A stretch of DNA of 64,000 nucleotides, taken from contig PQWQ01000006.1 of NCBI GenBank assembly GCA_002943765.1, forward strand, positions 1,984,001 through 2,048,000, read 5' to 3'. This DNA is from Psoroptes ovis. Its lineage: Eukaryota; Arthropoda; Arachnida; Sarcoptiformes; Psoroptidae. A program made the translations under genes and the position numbers. The notes under the pieces were generated by a model that was given only the letters and a program-made list of their open reading frames with translations, was not told the origin of the DNA and did no database searches. Positions 52,481 to 64,000 of the stretch are shown here, piece after piece. Each line of letters starts with the position of its first letter. Position 1 is the first letter of the stretch.

Positions 52481-52838
52481 ATGTCATTATTGCTGCAACA
52501 GCAACAAAAAAATAATAATTATTCAAATATGAAAATGGCAAAAATGAAAATGAAATTATTGTTTTCACCATTTATATCATCATCAACAGCAACAACACTA
52601 AATCATCGAGAAAGCAAATATTCAATTAAACGAAGATATTGTCGATCAACATCATCATCGATTGTAAATAATTATAATAATAATAGTTTATCATTGAAAA
52701 AATTTTCATCATCATTGTCATTATTATTATCAAATTCAATGTCGATAACAACGATAAATTTTTATTTAATAACATTGATATTGTTGATATTTTCATTTTC
52801 ACAAACAATCATTCAAGTTGATGGCCGCCGTTCATCAG
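52481..52838 (+). CDS. First coding exon (partial) of an unidentified secreted or membrane protein
   Basis: This is the only stretch I would call coding. The ATG at 52481 is the first in a frame whose upstream stop (TGA) lies at 52403-52405. Its context has A at -3. The exon gives 119 full codons plus one base and ends at a strong donor, CAG|GTAGGT, so the intron is phase 1. Residues 1-30 hold a QQQQ run and alternating Met/Lys. Residues 30-88 are rich in Ser, Asn and Thr, with a basic patch (KRRYCR) near 50-55. Residues about 92-111 form one hydrophobic segment, followed by VDG and then RRSS. VDG would suit signal peptidase cleavage, with small or aliphatic residues at -1 and -3. If translation instead began at Met87 (52739), the product would start with an ordinary signal peptide of about 29 residues, but that ATG has T at -3. 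Phase-1 introns just after a signal peptide are common in extracellular animal proteins. The family is not recognisable from this exon. Confidence 0.72.
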
Positions 52839-52844
52839 GTAGGT
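52837..52844 (+). other. 5' splice site AG|GTAGGT
   Basis: The bases match the animal donor consensus closely. They fall right after the signal-peptide-like segment, where the reading frame otherwise soon runs into T-rich sequence and a stop. The cut would be between 52838 and 52839. Confidence 0.65.
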
Positions 52845-55768
52845 TTCGCATTCATTTCTATTATTATTTTGTTTCAAATCATTTTCTTTAAAATTTAATT
52901 TCAATCAATGCATCATCATTGTTCATCATTGTTTCGAAATTGATTTATGATGAACAGAACATAATAAGAAATTCATATTTTAAATTGAATTTTATTCGTT
53001 CAAAAAGCAATTCTTTCTACTAAGAAACCCAAAAAAATATGTATCTTGCTCTCAATTGTTTCGTACTATTTCATTTTTCATATTCAATAATTGAAATCAA
53101 GCAGAAAATTCAATTCGTTTCGATTCGTTTTTTTGTTCATTTGTTAATAGAAAATGTATCATTTCACATTGAAATTGAAATTTGTCTTCGATGAATGATT
53201 ACACATTTGACAATTGACAAATTCAATGATGATTCCAATGAATCGTTTCCCCGAACTTTCATGTTCATGTTCATTTTGATGTGCATTTCTGTGGACTCAT
53301 TATTATTATGTAATGTAATTACACATTTTCTAGTTCCTACACCAAATAAGTTATTATTCAATGAACATGATGATAATTTGAATATTCGAAAGAAAAAAAC
53401 TCATGTAAAATTGACACTATTTTTATTATCATTGACATTTGGTTTTTTTCTGGTGAATTTGAATGATTTTATTCGTAGAAAATTAAAATTATTATCATTG
53501 TTTCCTCTGAAATTTTATATTTTGGATTTTTAAATTTCAAAACAATGAAGAATTTATTATTTAATTGCTTTTCTTATGTTGAAGAAATTGATGAAAAATG
53601 TTTCAAATGATTTTTGTTCTTGTAATATTTCTGCATAAGAGATAAAAGCACAAGTGTCAAATTCAAAGAAAAATCACTTTAAATCTATGAAATATTTCAT
53701 CTAATCAAAATTGTGTCAATATACACATCTGTATGTATATTTATGTTATCCATCAATCTCAAATGTATGTTTCGGTGTCTTTAAGCACATTTTTCATTAA
53801 ATAATTACATGATCAAAGCAAAAAACATGTGTTCATTATTGAAGCATGAAATATGTAGAAATTTTTTAATTTTGTTCAATTCTCCATGCTCATTATTTGT
53901 TTTAATTTTATTTTTTTCTTGAAAAAATGATTCTTGATTGCCATCAACAGATCTCGAGTCGCAACACTGACTGAATTCTATTCTGAATTATTTTAAACAA
54001 ATGAATAAAAATATGAATTCGCTCTTGTTTGATTGATCAAAATTGATAACAACATGTCTTTGAGCTTCGATACATTCAACATGTGATGTAATTCACCAAG
54101 AATAAACAAATGAAAAAAGATGTGTCATGAGCCCTAAAGCAGTGACATCGTAAAATTTTCGAGGCATCCGAATGCATCAATGCATAAATCAGTCAATCAA
54201 TCTCTGATCTCTTGCTTCAAAATACAATCAAGTTGATTTTTGTTCTTGTTTTCAATGATGAATTCAAGATAAAATCAGCTGATTTTTGGATCTCTATGCT
54301 GTTACACAGATACTAGTGCAGAATATTTGCATTTATTTGATACAATAAAAAATGACCTGATAATCTTTGATCAATTTTCTTCATTTTCATTTCATTTGAT
54401 TTCAATATGAGTTTTCATTTTTACATTTTCATCTCTCCAGCAAAGAATAGCCACCATTTAGCCATCTTAAATTGTCTAAAATTGCCTTAAATTACGAGTA
54501 GTTGCCCTTAGAAAACAAACATGCCTACTCTGCTTTTGGTAAATAATTTTTAGGCAGTTTTCCACATTTAGGCCAAAATCCGAATTGAAATAACATCTTG
54601 TGCAAAGTTTGCAAATACATGCCCAAAATGCAAAAGTTTCATTCGTAAAATTTAAATTTTTCACTTTAAAATTTACACAATTGAAAAATATTTCAAAATT
54701 TTTCCGAAATGCAAATTTTTCTTGGTTCTCCTCGAAAGTAATAATTTTCCATATATCTATGATTATCTCTGGATATTTTGTTGAAAGAATGAATTGTTCG
54801 TGGTACTCGTGTTATTCTTAGTATTCATTCATTCTCCGTGATATGTTATTATTTCTAAGAAGGCAAATTCAATATCCAAAAAAATGCGCCACCGCCTCTG
54901 TTGATGATGATGTTGATTGAAATACATGGGATTTTCAATGGAAACAAGTTGAATGAATGAATGATTAACAAACGAAACGAATGAATAAATGAATGAATTC
55001 AACATTTATCGACACATCCTTTAATAATTATTATTATTGTTTAGTTTTCATTCAGTTTTGTTTATTTATTTCCATTTTTTCGAGTAATAATCTTGACAAT
55101 AAACAATATTGAATGACTTTTTCTCTTGTTGAACGATGATGTTCTTGATGTTCCAATTTCAACGATTCAATTCAACAATGTTATACGGCAAAATGAGTTG
55201 AATTAAGTAAAATATTGCAAATGTGATTATTTAATTGGACAAAAAAACATTAAACATAAACGATTCAATTAAATCAAAGAAATAGAAAATAATTGAGACA
55301 CTTGAACATCTGAAAAAAAATTTCATTTGATTTGATTTGAAATTTCCGTAATATCAAATAATATTTGTATTAATTCATTCATTTATTTATTTATATTTAT
55401 GAATTCCTGTTAATTTACGAAATAAGAGAAAATATTTCTGTAGAAATTGATATAAATTGATTAGTTTATTTGTTGTTTTGTTGTTATTTAACTGTTATTT
55501 GATTTTTTCTTCTGCAATTCAATGACTGTACCGAGTGTAAGGCACATTCAATGCTGCATAATAGTCGTGTCTTGATGCCAATGATAGTAAATTAACAAAT
55601 AATTGTTAGTGTTATTTATCGATTTGATGGGTTATGAACAGAAAAAGCAAAAATACAAAAATGTATTTGTATTACAATTCATCCTGTGAATTGATGAATG
55701 GCGTTCCGAGTGAATGTTTGAAATGATACAATATTCTTTCACACATATTTCTTGTATTTTTATTTCAG

Positions 55769-55962
55769 TTGTTGTCATGGTATTTATATTTATTTTGATG
55801 ATGATTGGTTTCAATGTTATTCGTTGTAATTATTATTTTTCGATGGATTTGTGGTCGATTTATCTATGTGTGTTTGTTGCAGTTTGTGTTTATGTATTTA
55901 ATTTATTTATTTATTTGCTTAACGATTTTTCCATTTCGTCTTCTTTTTCTTGTATATTATGA
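55769..55962 (+). CDS. Possible alternative terminal exon, two hydrophobic segments
   Basis: The acceptor TTTTTATTTCAG at 55757-55768 is one of the best in the right part of the window. The frame that follows is in phase with the donor at 52838 and stays open for 64 codons to a TGA. It would encode two hydrophobic stretches (starting VVVMVFIFILMMIG, then around SIYLCVFVAVCVYV) and a Ser-rich tail. T-rich DNA often gives such open hydrophobic frames by chance, and a membrane segment directly after a signal peptide is odd. I do not recognise a family. Confidence 0.12.
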
Positions 55963-58900
55963 CATTTTTTCTTTTCATCGTTCCATACAAGTTTCTGTCT
56001 GAAAAAAAATAAAAAATATTCGCTCATTTATTTATCGACTATAATAAATATAATGGTAATAATATTCGAATCGATGACAAACAAACCAAACCAAGCTAAA
56101 CAATGGTAAAACAATTGATTATAGAAAATGAAATATTTCTGTGTGTGTGTGTTGCGTTTTGCAAAATTAATGAAGATTAACAATGGTCATTTAATATTAT
56201 TTCGGTGGTCTCATGCTTGTCGGTCCATTTCTCTGCTTGATCTGGTTGGTTTTTTGTTTCCACCGCAAAATTTATTCAGAATTTTTCCGACCAGCCAACC
56301 ACCCACCCACCGCCATCTTGACCATTTGTAATCTACATTGTTGTGTGTTCAAATTTAAATTTGGACTAAAATAAAGGTCTAACGAAAATGTGAGAATTTA
56401 AAATTCAAGAATTTTCTTGAAATCATTGATTTCTCACAGCATGCCAACAATTGATCATGAAATATCATTCGACACCAGAATGAATGTATGAATCACAAAC
56501 CAAATGAAAACTAATTACTTTTTTAATTGTTTCGGACAATTGATCTTTTTTCTAAATCATTATATCACATTTGGTTGGGTGCGGGTCAGTGATGGTCATC
56601 ACATTTGTGTTTTATTGATGGCATTTAAAAACTCGAATTTAAAAATTGATAAAGATTAAATGCTGCCATTGAAATGATGTTGAAAATTTATATTAGTCTT
56701 TTCTTAGTTTTCCAACCATCGGTCACAAGAGTTCATCCACCCACCATATCTCATTATTTGCTGACCATTGTTGCCGCTTTCATAATCATCATCTTCTAAT
56801 CAATTTATAATCTCGAGCAAAACGAAAAATTTCAGATTTGAACAACCAGAAAAACGAAAAGAAAAATCCATAAATACAAATAAATGAATCATTAACATCG
56901 TTTTAAATAAATAAATGAATGATGAAACAAATGATGTTTGATGATAAAAATAATGTTGATAATAATATGCTCAGTGAACAACGATATTTTTTGCTTTTTC
57001 CATCATTTTAACATGCAATCAACAACCGAAACAGAATAGAATAATAATGATAACAATAATTTTCAATTTCAAAATTCTACAATCGACAATTACAATCAAA
57101 TAATAGAATAGATTTACATTCACATTCATATACTTACCATACGAACATTCATACATTTTATCCATTTTCATTTTCATCGTTTATTTATTTCGTTTGTTTT
57201 CTTTGCTTGATTTAATTATCTTTTTTTCTATTTTTATTTCATTTTTGTAAATAGTTTGGCTGATCACATTTTTTTTTCATTCATTCATTTTGCTCAATGC
57301 TCATTAATTTTCGACTTATTGTTCGTTTGTGCATTGGCTGCTATTGTATCATTTGTTTAAAATCAAATGTAATATACCAGTTGTGATGACAGAGAATATA
57401 AGAATTGAAAACACACTGAAAATATTTGAACAAACCAAACGAAACATTGAAATAATACATTTTTGAGAAAAAAAATATAGAATCGAAAATCGTAAATGGT
57501 TCTGTGTTTATATATGAAATCTAGTTGAGAAACATTAAAAATGTGTGTGTAAACCATGTTTTTATTTCATTTCATTTATGTATTTTTCCATGTATATCTT
57601 TCATCTCAAAAAACTGTACCAAAACAATCCTTTTGTTTAATATTTTTCTCTTGCTTTGCTTTACTCTTATCTTTTTTCAGATTTAAAAAATGTTAATTAA
57701 TTAATAAATGTGTATGTGGAAGAATGGAAGAATTTCGCTTTGGTTTATGTTTAGGTTTTTAATTATTTTTTATTTTTCACAATTTCAATTCATGAATTTT
57801 TTGCTCGATAATGATTTTTTTAGCTGGTTACGGAATGCTTGTATAATTAAAATTCTTTATTTTTGCAAATTTAAAATTTTTCGAGCAAAATTTATGAATT
57901 TCCGTGCATGAATTTCAACATTTTTCGCTAAATTCTCCGATATCAAATTGTATTTGTTCGATATATTCTTGTAATGATCGAACATTGAATTTCAATTTGT
58001 TTTTGTGAATCAAGCTAAAATTCGATGATAATTTACGATGCAAATGATGCAATAAAATACTTATTGAGTGTGTTGGTGTGAAAGAATGTAAATTTTACAT
58101 ATTCCAATTCATATTCATTCATTACTAAGCACTTCTCATTCATTCACTCTGTTATAACAAAGAATTTTTTGACAAATTTTTTCTTTTTGAAATTCTCAGT
58201 CAAATTTTCAAAATTTTAGCTGTTTCAGCATAAAATTTCACTCTAATAATGAATTGGGAGTAAAAAAACTACAGCAACAACGAAGAAATATTTAATAATT
58301 TCATATGAAGTAAAGTGAGAATAAGAATTTACTTGAGTAAAGTTATTATTGTTATTACGTTTTCAAATGTACTTGTTTGAAATTATTCTTATTATTATTA
58401 TTATTTAAGAACTGTAGAATTATAAGAATTTCGGCGATCGTATCGAGAAAACACCGTAGAACCTTCAAAGAATAATTCAAAGGAATGAAAAAATGAATTT
58501 AAAAGAAATTCTTGATCAAACATCTTTCGAACGAAAAAATTCTCATTTCGTGACTTTTTTTGACGTATTCTGCAGCCCATGTCTATGAATTTGTTCTTAA
58601 TTCTTTTTTTAATTAATAATCAAATGAAATGAAATTAATTATTTATTAATAATTGATTCTTTGATTTTAAAATATTACGGTCTGTTTTTCGTTGTATGTT
58701 TTCGATCTTGATTTTTTCATAATAATTTGCGTGTGTGTGTTTGTGTGCGTAGAATACATATTAGAAATGTTAATTCATATTCAAATAAGCAATATATGCA
58801 TAGAAAATAATTAATAAATGAATAAATATGAATTCATTTTTACAATTAATATTCTTTCCCTCTCTCGCTCTCTGCTCGCTCCAAAAAATATATTGTGAAA

Positions 58901-59730
58901 ATGCAATGCAAAGCAAAATGCAATTAATTTTGTCATGTAATTATTATTATTATTATTTTATATTTCGAATATTCATACTGCTGCATTCCATATCATAATC
59001 ATGATTATTATTAATATTCAAATATTCATTCATTCATTTATGTAGGCGAAAAATCAATTAATTAAACATGGTATATTTGTGTGTTTATATTCTATGTCTA
59101 TTCGAAATCAAAGAAATTATCAAAACAAAAAAAAAAAAAAAAAGAAAGAAAATTAATAATAATTATGATTAAACCATCTGAATACCTTTTATATTTTATG
59201 CCTGCGTAAAAGATAAAAGCAACAGCATATGTTTTCATTGCAATGATTTCATTCATTTTATGATGATTATTAAAATGGAGAAAATTGATTAAATAAATAA
59301 ATGAATTCATTAATAAATGCGATATGATATCTTAATATGTATTTTTACCTTTTGTGATTGTGCTGTAAGTACAAGTTCTCCACACAAACAGAATATGAAC
59401 AACTCATTCAATAACTTGTGTATACAATTATCATCATGGAAAATGTGAAATATGGTTCAAGATTTATATTTGATTCATTCATTCGGATTGATGAATGATG
59501 ATGTAAATGATAATGAATGAATATTTGAATGAATGATTCAACAGCAACAGCAATGGCAAAGATTGTTCTGTTTTTTTCCATAATAATCATTGCATCCAAG
59601 TTTGTTTTTGTTTAATTGAATTATTCGTCACAAACAAACAAACGATGAATATGGATGTGAATCATGAAGAACTAGAACAAAAACAACTAAAAAAAACTTT
59701 ACATTAAATTTTCTTGAGTGGTAATTCTAA

Positions 59731-59749
59731 TGATGATGATGATGATGAT
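59731..59749. repeat. (TGA)6 microsatellite
   Basis: Six TGA units inside the probable long intron, followed by imperfect GATAACGATGATAA. Confidence 0.9.
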
Positions 59750-60796
59750 AACGATGATAATCACAACTACCAGTGACTATGATAATAATCATTTGTTTTA
59801 CTTGATTAAATTTTCTCCAGAAAAATAACAAACAAACAAAAAAAATAAAATAAAATAAAAATGAATTAGTTGAAAATTATAAACTTGGGAAATGAAATAT
59901 ACAAACTCTTGTGATCATCATCCATTGAACAACATATTTGAAAACTCGAGTAACATTAAAAATAATCAATTTGAAATAATAATAATAACTTTAAATGAAT
60001 GTTGAATGAATAAATAAACAAATAGAATTCATTTGATTTTTCTAATTTCATCTCGAAAGTTTTCAATTGCAACATAAAAACTTGCATACAAACACAATGG
60101 TAACATACGACACTAGTGACACTTTATCATCAATCCATAATAACCCTTTTCAATTTTTTTTTTCGGCCCTTCAAATCAACAAAATTAACTAAAACAACGA
60201 AAAAAAATCGATTGCTCAAATTTTGTTTATCGATCGTATTTGAAAATGAAAAAATGAAATGAAATTTTCGAGTTTATTTTGAAATAAACAGAAAAACTTT
60301 GATTTTAATTTTGAAAATATCAAACAGTAATAAGGTTCTATAATTTTGACATTTGTCAAATTATGAAATGAAAAAAAAAAAATTTCCAAATTATTGCCAC
60401 CAAATGAGACAAATATTTTTCCCAGAAATAATTTCTAAGAAATGGAAAATATGTTTGTGGGTCAAAGCAAATAAGATGAATATGAAGATTATTGAAAATT
60501 CTTTCGTAATGTTTTGGGCGAGTCTCGATCAGTTTTTTCTTTTCCTCACTAATAATAATTCCCCACTTATTGATTGTCATCGATAATCTATTATTGTCGT
60601 TGATCATTATCCTCAATGATCATCAATGATGATGATATTTCAAATGATTATCCATATTCGATGAATATAATGTCCCCGATTGTCATACGATGAATGAATG
60701 AATTAATGTGCATAAAAGAAAATTGATCAATTGATTTTCGATTAATGATTGATGGTAATAAAAATGATCATTATTCCATTATATTGTTATTGTCGT

Positions 60797-60817
60797 TGTC
60801 ATTGTCATTGTCATTGT
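60797..60817. repeat. (TTGTCA) hexanucleotide tract
   Basis: About three units of TTGTCA, flanked by the diverged units TTATTGTCG and TTGTTG. Confidence 0.75.
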
Positions 60818-61801
60818 TGTAGTTCAACATGGATGAAATGTAGTTATTTATAATAATTTGAAATTAAATTTGACAAATTGAATAATTTCAATTAATCATT
60901 TCATCATTGTTATGATCATTAATATTTATAAATTGGAGATGTATTCATTCATTTTTTTTTTTTTTTGAATCTATTTTCAATAATTTGAGATAATTCTATC
61001 CATTCATTCAATATACAATAATATAATTCAATATTATTATTCAATGAATAATTACAAGAAATTATTAATTCAAATGTATTTCCCTGCTTTAATTTCATTT
61101 CATTTGAATTTTATTCATCCAACAACATAAGCATTCGTGATTGTTATTTTTTCAAATGAAATTTTTTTTTCATTCATTCATTCCTATCTGCAAAATGATA
61201 TTTGTTGTAATTTAATTCATTGATGAATAACAATTATTATAATGATAATGATTATGATGATAATGGTGAAATATAAAAATACAAATAATCATTCGCATCA
61301 ATTGAAGTTGTTCATATTTTTCGTTGAATCACGATGATTGTTTGATGTATGTTTGTGTTTGTCAGTGTGTATTATGGATCAATCAACTATTCATAGAGAA
61401 GCGAAATCACAAGTATTTTTTTTCATTTCGGATTGAATTTTGAATTTTATTAAATGTTATATTTGAATCAAATTGAATTTATATTCAATTTTTTCATTTT
61501 CATAAAATCATTTTGCAATAAATGTTGATTCACGAATTTTTTCCCATCTCGTATGAAACTCTTTGTATTGTGCAGTACTCTGTGTTGTATTGTATGTGTG
61601 TGTGTGTTTGATGAAATCCGAATCAAGAAATGAAGATGAAGATGAAATTATCTTGAATGATTATTAAGCTTTTCTCTACTTGAAATTCATATTGAAATAT
61701 ATTGAATACATACGAATATACAAATAATGAATGATAAAAGTCATTAATTTTTTCATTAGGCTTGAATTATTATGAATTGAAAATTAAATAAAAATGTACT
61801 G

Positions 61802-61817
61802 TTCTGCTTGGGCAGAA
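61802..61817. repeat. Small hairpin, TTCTGC stem, TTGG loop
   Basis: TTCTGC-TTGG-GCAGAA is a six-base perfect stem in an otherwise A+T-rich stretch of the probable intron. No T or A tail of interest follows. Confidence 0.5.
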
Positions 61818-62162
61818 TAGGACAACGATTCATTCTAAAAAAATCATTTTTCACCTGGAATTTCACCTTCATGTGATTAATACGATTTTTTTAATTGCTT
61901 TAATTTACTTTCATTTTGTTAATATTGATAAAAATAATAATAATTGTAATTATCGTTATTATTACTATTATTATTATGTTTTATTGCCGTTTGTCATTTC
62001 AATGATAATTTCTCTCCTTTGTGTGTAGGCTCAACGATGATTCTGTGTTTAATCGTATTATTATTACCATTAAAATAGCTAAAAACCATCATCATGATAC
62101 ACTTTGAACGTTGACATTTGATAATTATGTGTGTGTATCTGAGTGTATGTGTGTGCTTGGTT

Positions 62163-62180
62163 AGTTCAGTTCAGTTCAGT
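62163..62180. repeat. (AGTTC) pentanucleotide tract
   Basis: AGTTCAGTTCAGTTCAGT, decaying into CCAATTCAACTCAATC. Confidence 0.85.
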
Positions 62181-63084
62181 CCAATTCAACTCAATCTCTA
62201 TGTCATTTCTGGTCATCAAAATGTAATAAGTAGCCCTAAAATCAAGAAGAATTAATATTTTCATTATCTTGGATTTTTTCCTGCTTTTTACTTTAATTTT
62301 GTAATTTATATACCTGCACACGCACTGCTGCTTTGCTGTATGATATTCTATGGCTAACCACATGAATTCATTATCAAAAAATGATTATTTGATTTCATTT
62401 CATTTTAAATGAAAATCATTTAATGTAATTTGCTTGTTCATTTGTTTGTTTGTTCGTTGATCATTTTCGATTTCTAGCTTTAATTTTACCTTCCATTCTT
62501 TGTACTATTCCTAAACAAAAGCATGCTGAGCAAGCTTAGCATATCTTGACCATTCATTTATTAGCTTTTGTATTATTATCATTTTCGACCGAATGATTCT
62601 CCTCTTCGTGTTAATCTTGTAAAAATTTCGATAATTTTTTCGAAAGCCAAATCAAAAGCGAAAATTTGCTCTAAGTTCATTCAATTCAAATTAAACTTTT
62701 CAATATTTATTCATTCAATTCATACACATCCACGCATATAAATATTAAGAATCATTTAAAAAGACATTCCAAGGACAGTATTCAATATTTTCCAGTTTAG
62801 TTTTCTTGAATTTAATTCATTTGATTTGATTTGATTTTTTCTAATTTTTACCAGAAATCAACAGAAAAAAACTACAAAATGACATTTAATTTATTTTCTC
62901 TCCATCTCTCAATCTGTGATTTGCTTCATGAAATAAGAAGAAAAAAAATTGAAATTAAAATCAAAATTAAAATCTGGTATATTTCTATGATAAATATTTC
63001 ATTCAAAGGCACAGACACACACTTACATACACACAAAATTTATTATATTATCAAATCGTAGAAAATTAAATGAAATTATTTTAG

Positions 63085-63099
63085 CCAAAAAGAAAAAAC
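63085..63099 (+). CDS. Possible 15-nt microexon
   Basis: The sequence ATTATTTTAG precedes these 15 bases and GTAAGA follows them, so they carry both splice signals. In phase 1 they would extend the 52.48-kb exon by five residues, Ala plus four Lys, keeping the frame. The A-rich composition makes a chance match likely, so this is only a candidate. Confidence 0.12.
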
Positions 63100-64000
63100 G
63101 TAAGAAATTAAACAGATCAATGAATATATTTAAGATATCTGAGGCTGTGTGTGTGTTGTGCTGTGAAGATAGATCGAAAAATTGTAATTAAAACTAATGA
63201 TGCACCATTAGGTGATGAATTTGTGATAAGATTTTCCATTTATATGGCTCTCGTTCATTCTAAAATTCGAACGAAATGAAATTATCACTTTTAATTTATT
63301 GGAATCAATAAAAAGCTTATCTTTATTCGTATTCTATTTGTATCGCCAAAGCAAATGACCGATGATGATGCTAATCTTTGATTGATTTTATTTCTAATTT
63401 TTTTCTAATTTCCATAATTCCGGATAATAAATTGATTGATTCTCTGCATTAGTCTTTATTCATTCATTTGAATTTTGAATATTTGAAAATTTGAATTTTT
63501 AGCATTTGACATTCAATGAATTTCAATAGTCAAATATATATCGTGAAAATCAAATAAACAAATTTTCAATAGGTGTAAATTATTTAAGAATTGAAGATGA
63601 AATAAAAAAATGAATTGAATTTTATGAAATTGAATTTCTTGTGTATTTTGATTGAATTATTATCCATGAAAAATCAATCATTTTTCCAATTTTTTCCATT
63701 TTTATTCAATTTTTGGCTTCAAATTCACCTCTCTTTTATGATGTGACGAATTGAATTTTCTTTGCATATATTCAATTCCTAACATCAATCGTACGAGGAG
63801 AAAAATGGAAAAAAAAATCAAAGAATTTTCAATTCAATTTCCGTTCAGTGTCTTATGTCTTACAAGAACTAAATTGCTTTAAGAAAACACAATTGAATTT
63901 GAATTGAATTCAATAATAATAATTCACCTCATAGCATTCATAGTAATGATTGAAAAAATTTGTAAACATTATTTTCATGGCTATTATTATTATTATCAAT

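Larger units (their letters stand above)
52839..64000 (+). other. Probable first intron, at least 11 kb, with no firm downstream exon
   Basis: The sequence downstream of the donor returns to about 25% G+C with short repeats. I checked polypyrimidine-AG acceptors for a phase-1 continuation. Those near 53955, 57681, 59821 and 62854 hit a stop within a few codons without a good donor. Acceptors at 54440, 55768, 56270 and 62029 open for longer but lack support. A 15-base segment at 63085-63099 has both an acceptor and a donor. Other contents are GT/CA tracts near 56138-56154, 58729-58745 and 61594, an (AGTTC) tract at 62163-62180, a GAT tract at 59731-59749 and a 17-A run at 59127-59143. The rest of the gene probably lies beyond the window. 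Confidence 0.5.

Noticed and set aside
53195..53533. 112-codon + strand ORF inside the probable intron
   Set aside because: No acceptor in the right phase with a good pyrimidine tract; hydrophobic low-complexity content.
54476..54664. Cys-rich minus-strand ORF suggestive of a zinc-binding fold
   Set aside because: Cys spacing (CICKLCTRC) fits no known finger, and it is short and unsupported by splice sites.
1..64000. tRNA, rRNA and snRNA genes
   Set aside because: I looked for TTCGA/TTCAA box-B words with matching stems and for conserved rRNA or snRNA blocks and saw none. A covariance-model search was not possible here.

Overview
The window looks like non-coding DNA from a very A+T-rich animal genome. 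G+C is about a quarter where I counted lines by hand. There are no bacterial-style operons, ribosome-binding sites, tRNAs, rRNAs or long ORFs. Short repeats of TCA/ATC, ATT, TTCA/GAAT, CAA and TG are scattered throughout, along with A or T runs of 17-25 bases. The one convincing exon is rich in Ser (TCA), Asn and Gln and ends in a spliceosomal donor. This pattern fits an acariform mite (dust-mite or scab-mite type), but that is an inference from composition and style. Another A+T-rich arthropod is possible.

Layout. Positions 1 to about 52,480 hold no gene I can support. This is either intergenic DNA or the 5' introns and regulatory domain of a gene to the right. At 52,481-52,838 on the + strand there is a credible first coding exon of a secreted or membrane protein. 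It has a Ser/Asn-rich N-terminus, one hydrophobic signal or anchor segment, then a short basic stretch, and it ends at CAG|GTAGGT in phase 1. From 52,839 to the end of the window the sequence reads as its intron, at least 11 kb long. No later exon could be fixed with confidence, so the identity of the protein is unknown.

Inside the A+T-rich background are several small G+C-richer islands with short ORFs (14.2, 28.4, 30.9, 32.2, 49.8 kb), a possible short mariner-like MITE (30.05 kb), and some clear inverted repeats. The most notable repeats are a 22-bp perfect palindrome built around GGATTAATCC (38.24 kb) and a 22-bp-arm hairpin (47.86 kb). These could be regulatory elements, noncoding RNA parts or relics.

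I found no clear new multi-gene system. The best leads are the orphan first exon with its long flanking non-coding territory and the compositional islands and palindromes within it. Many ORFs of 60-140 codons exist, but most are low-complexity T-rich or triplet-repeat sequence and are left out.
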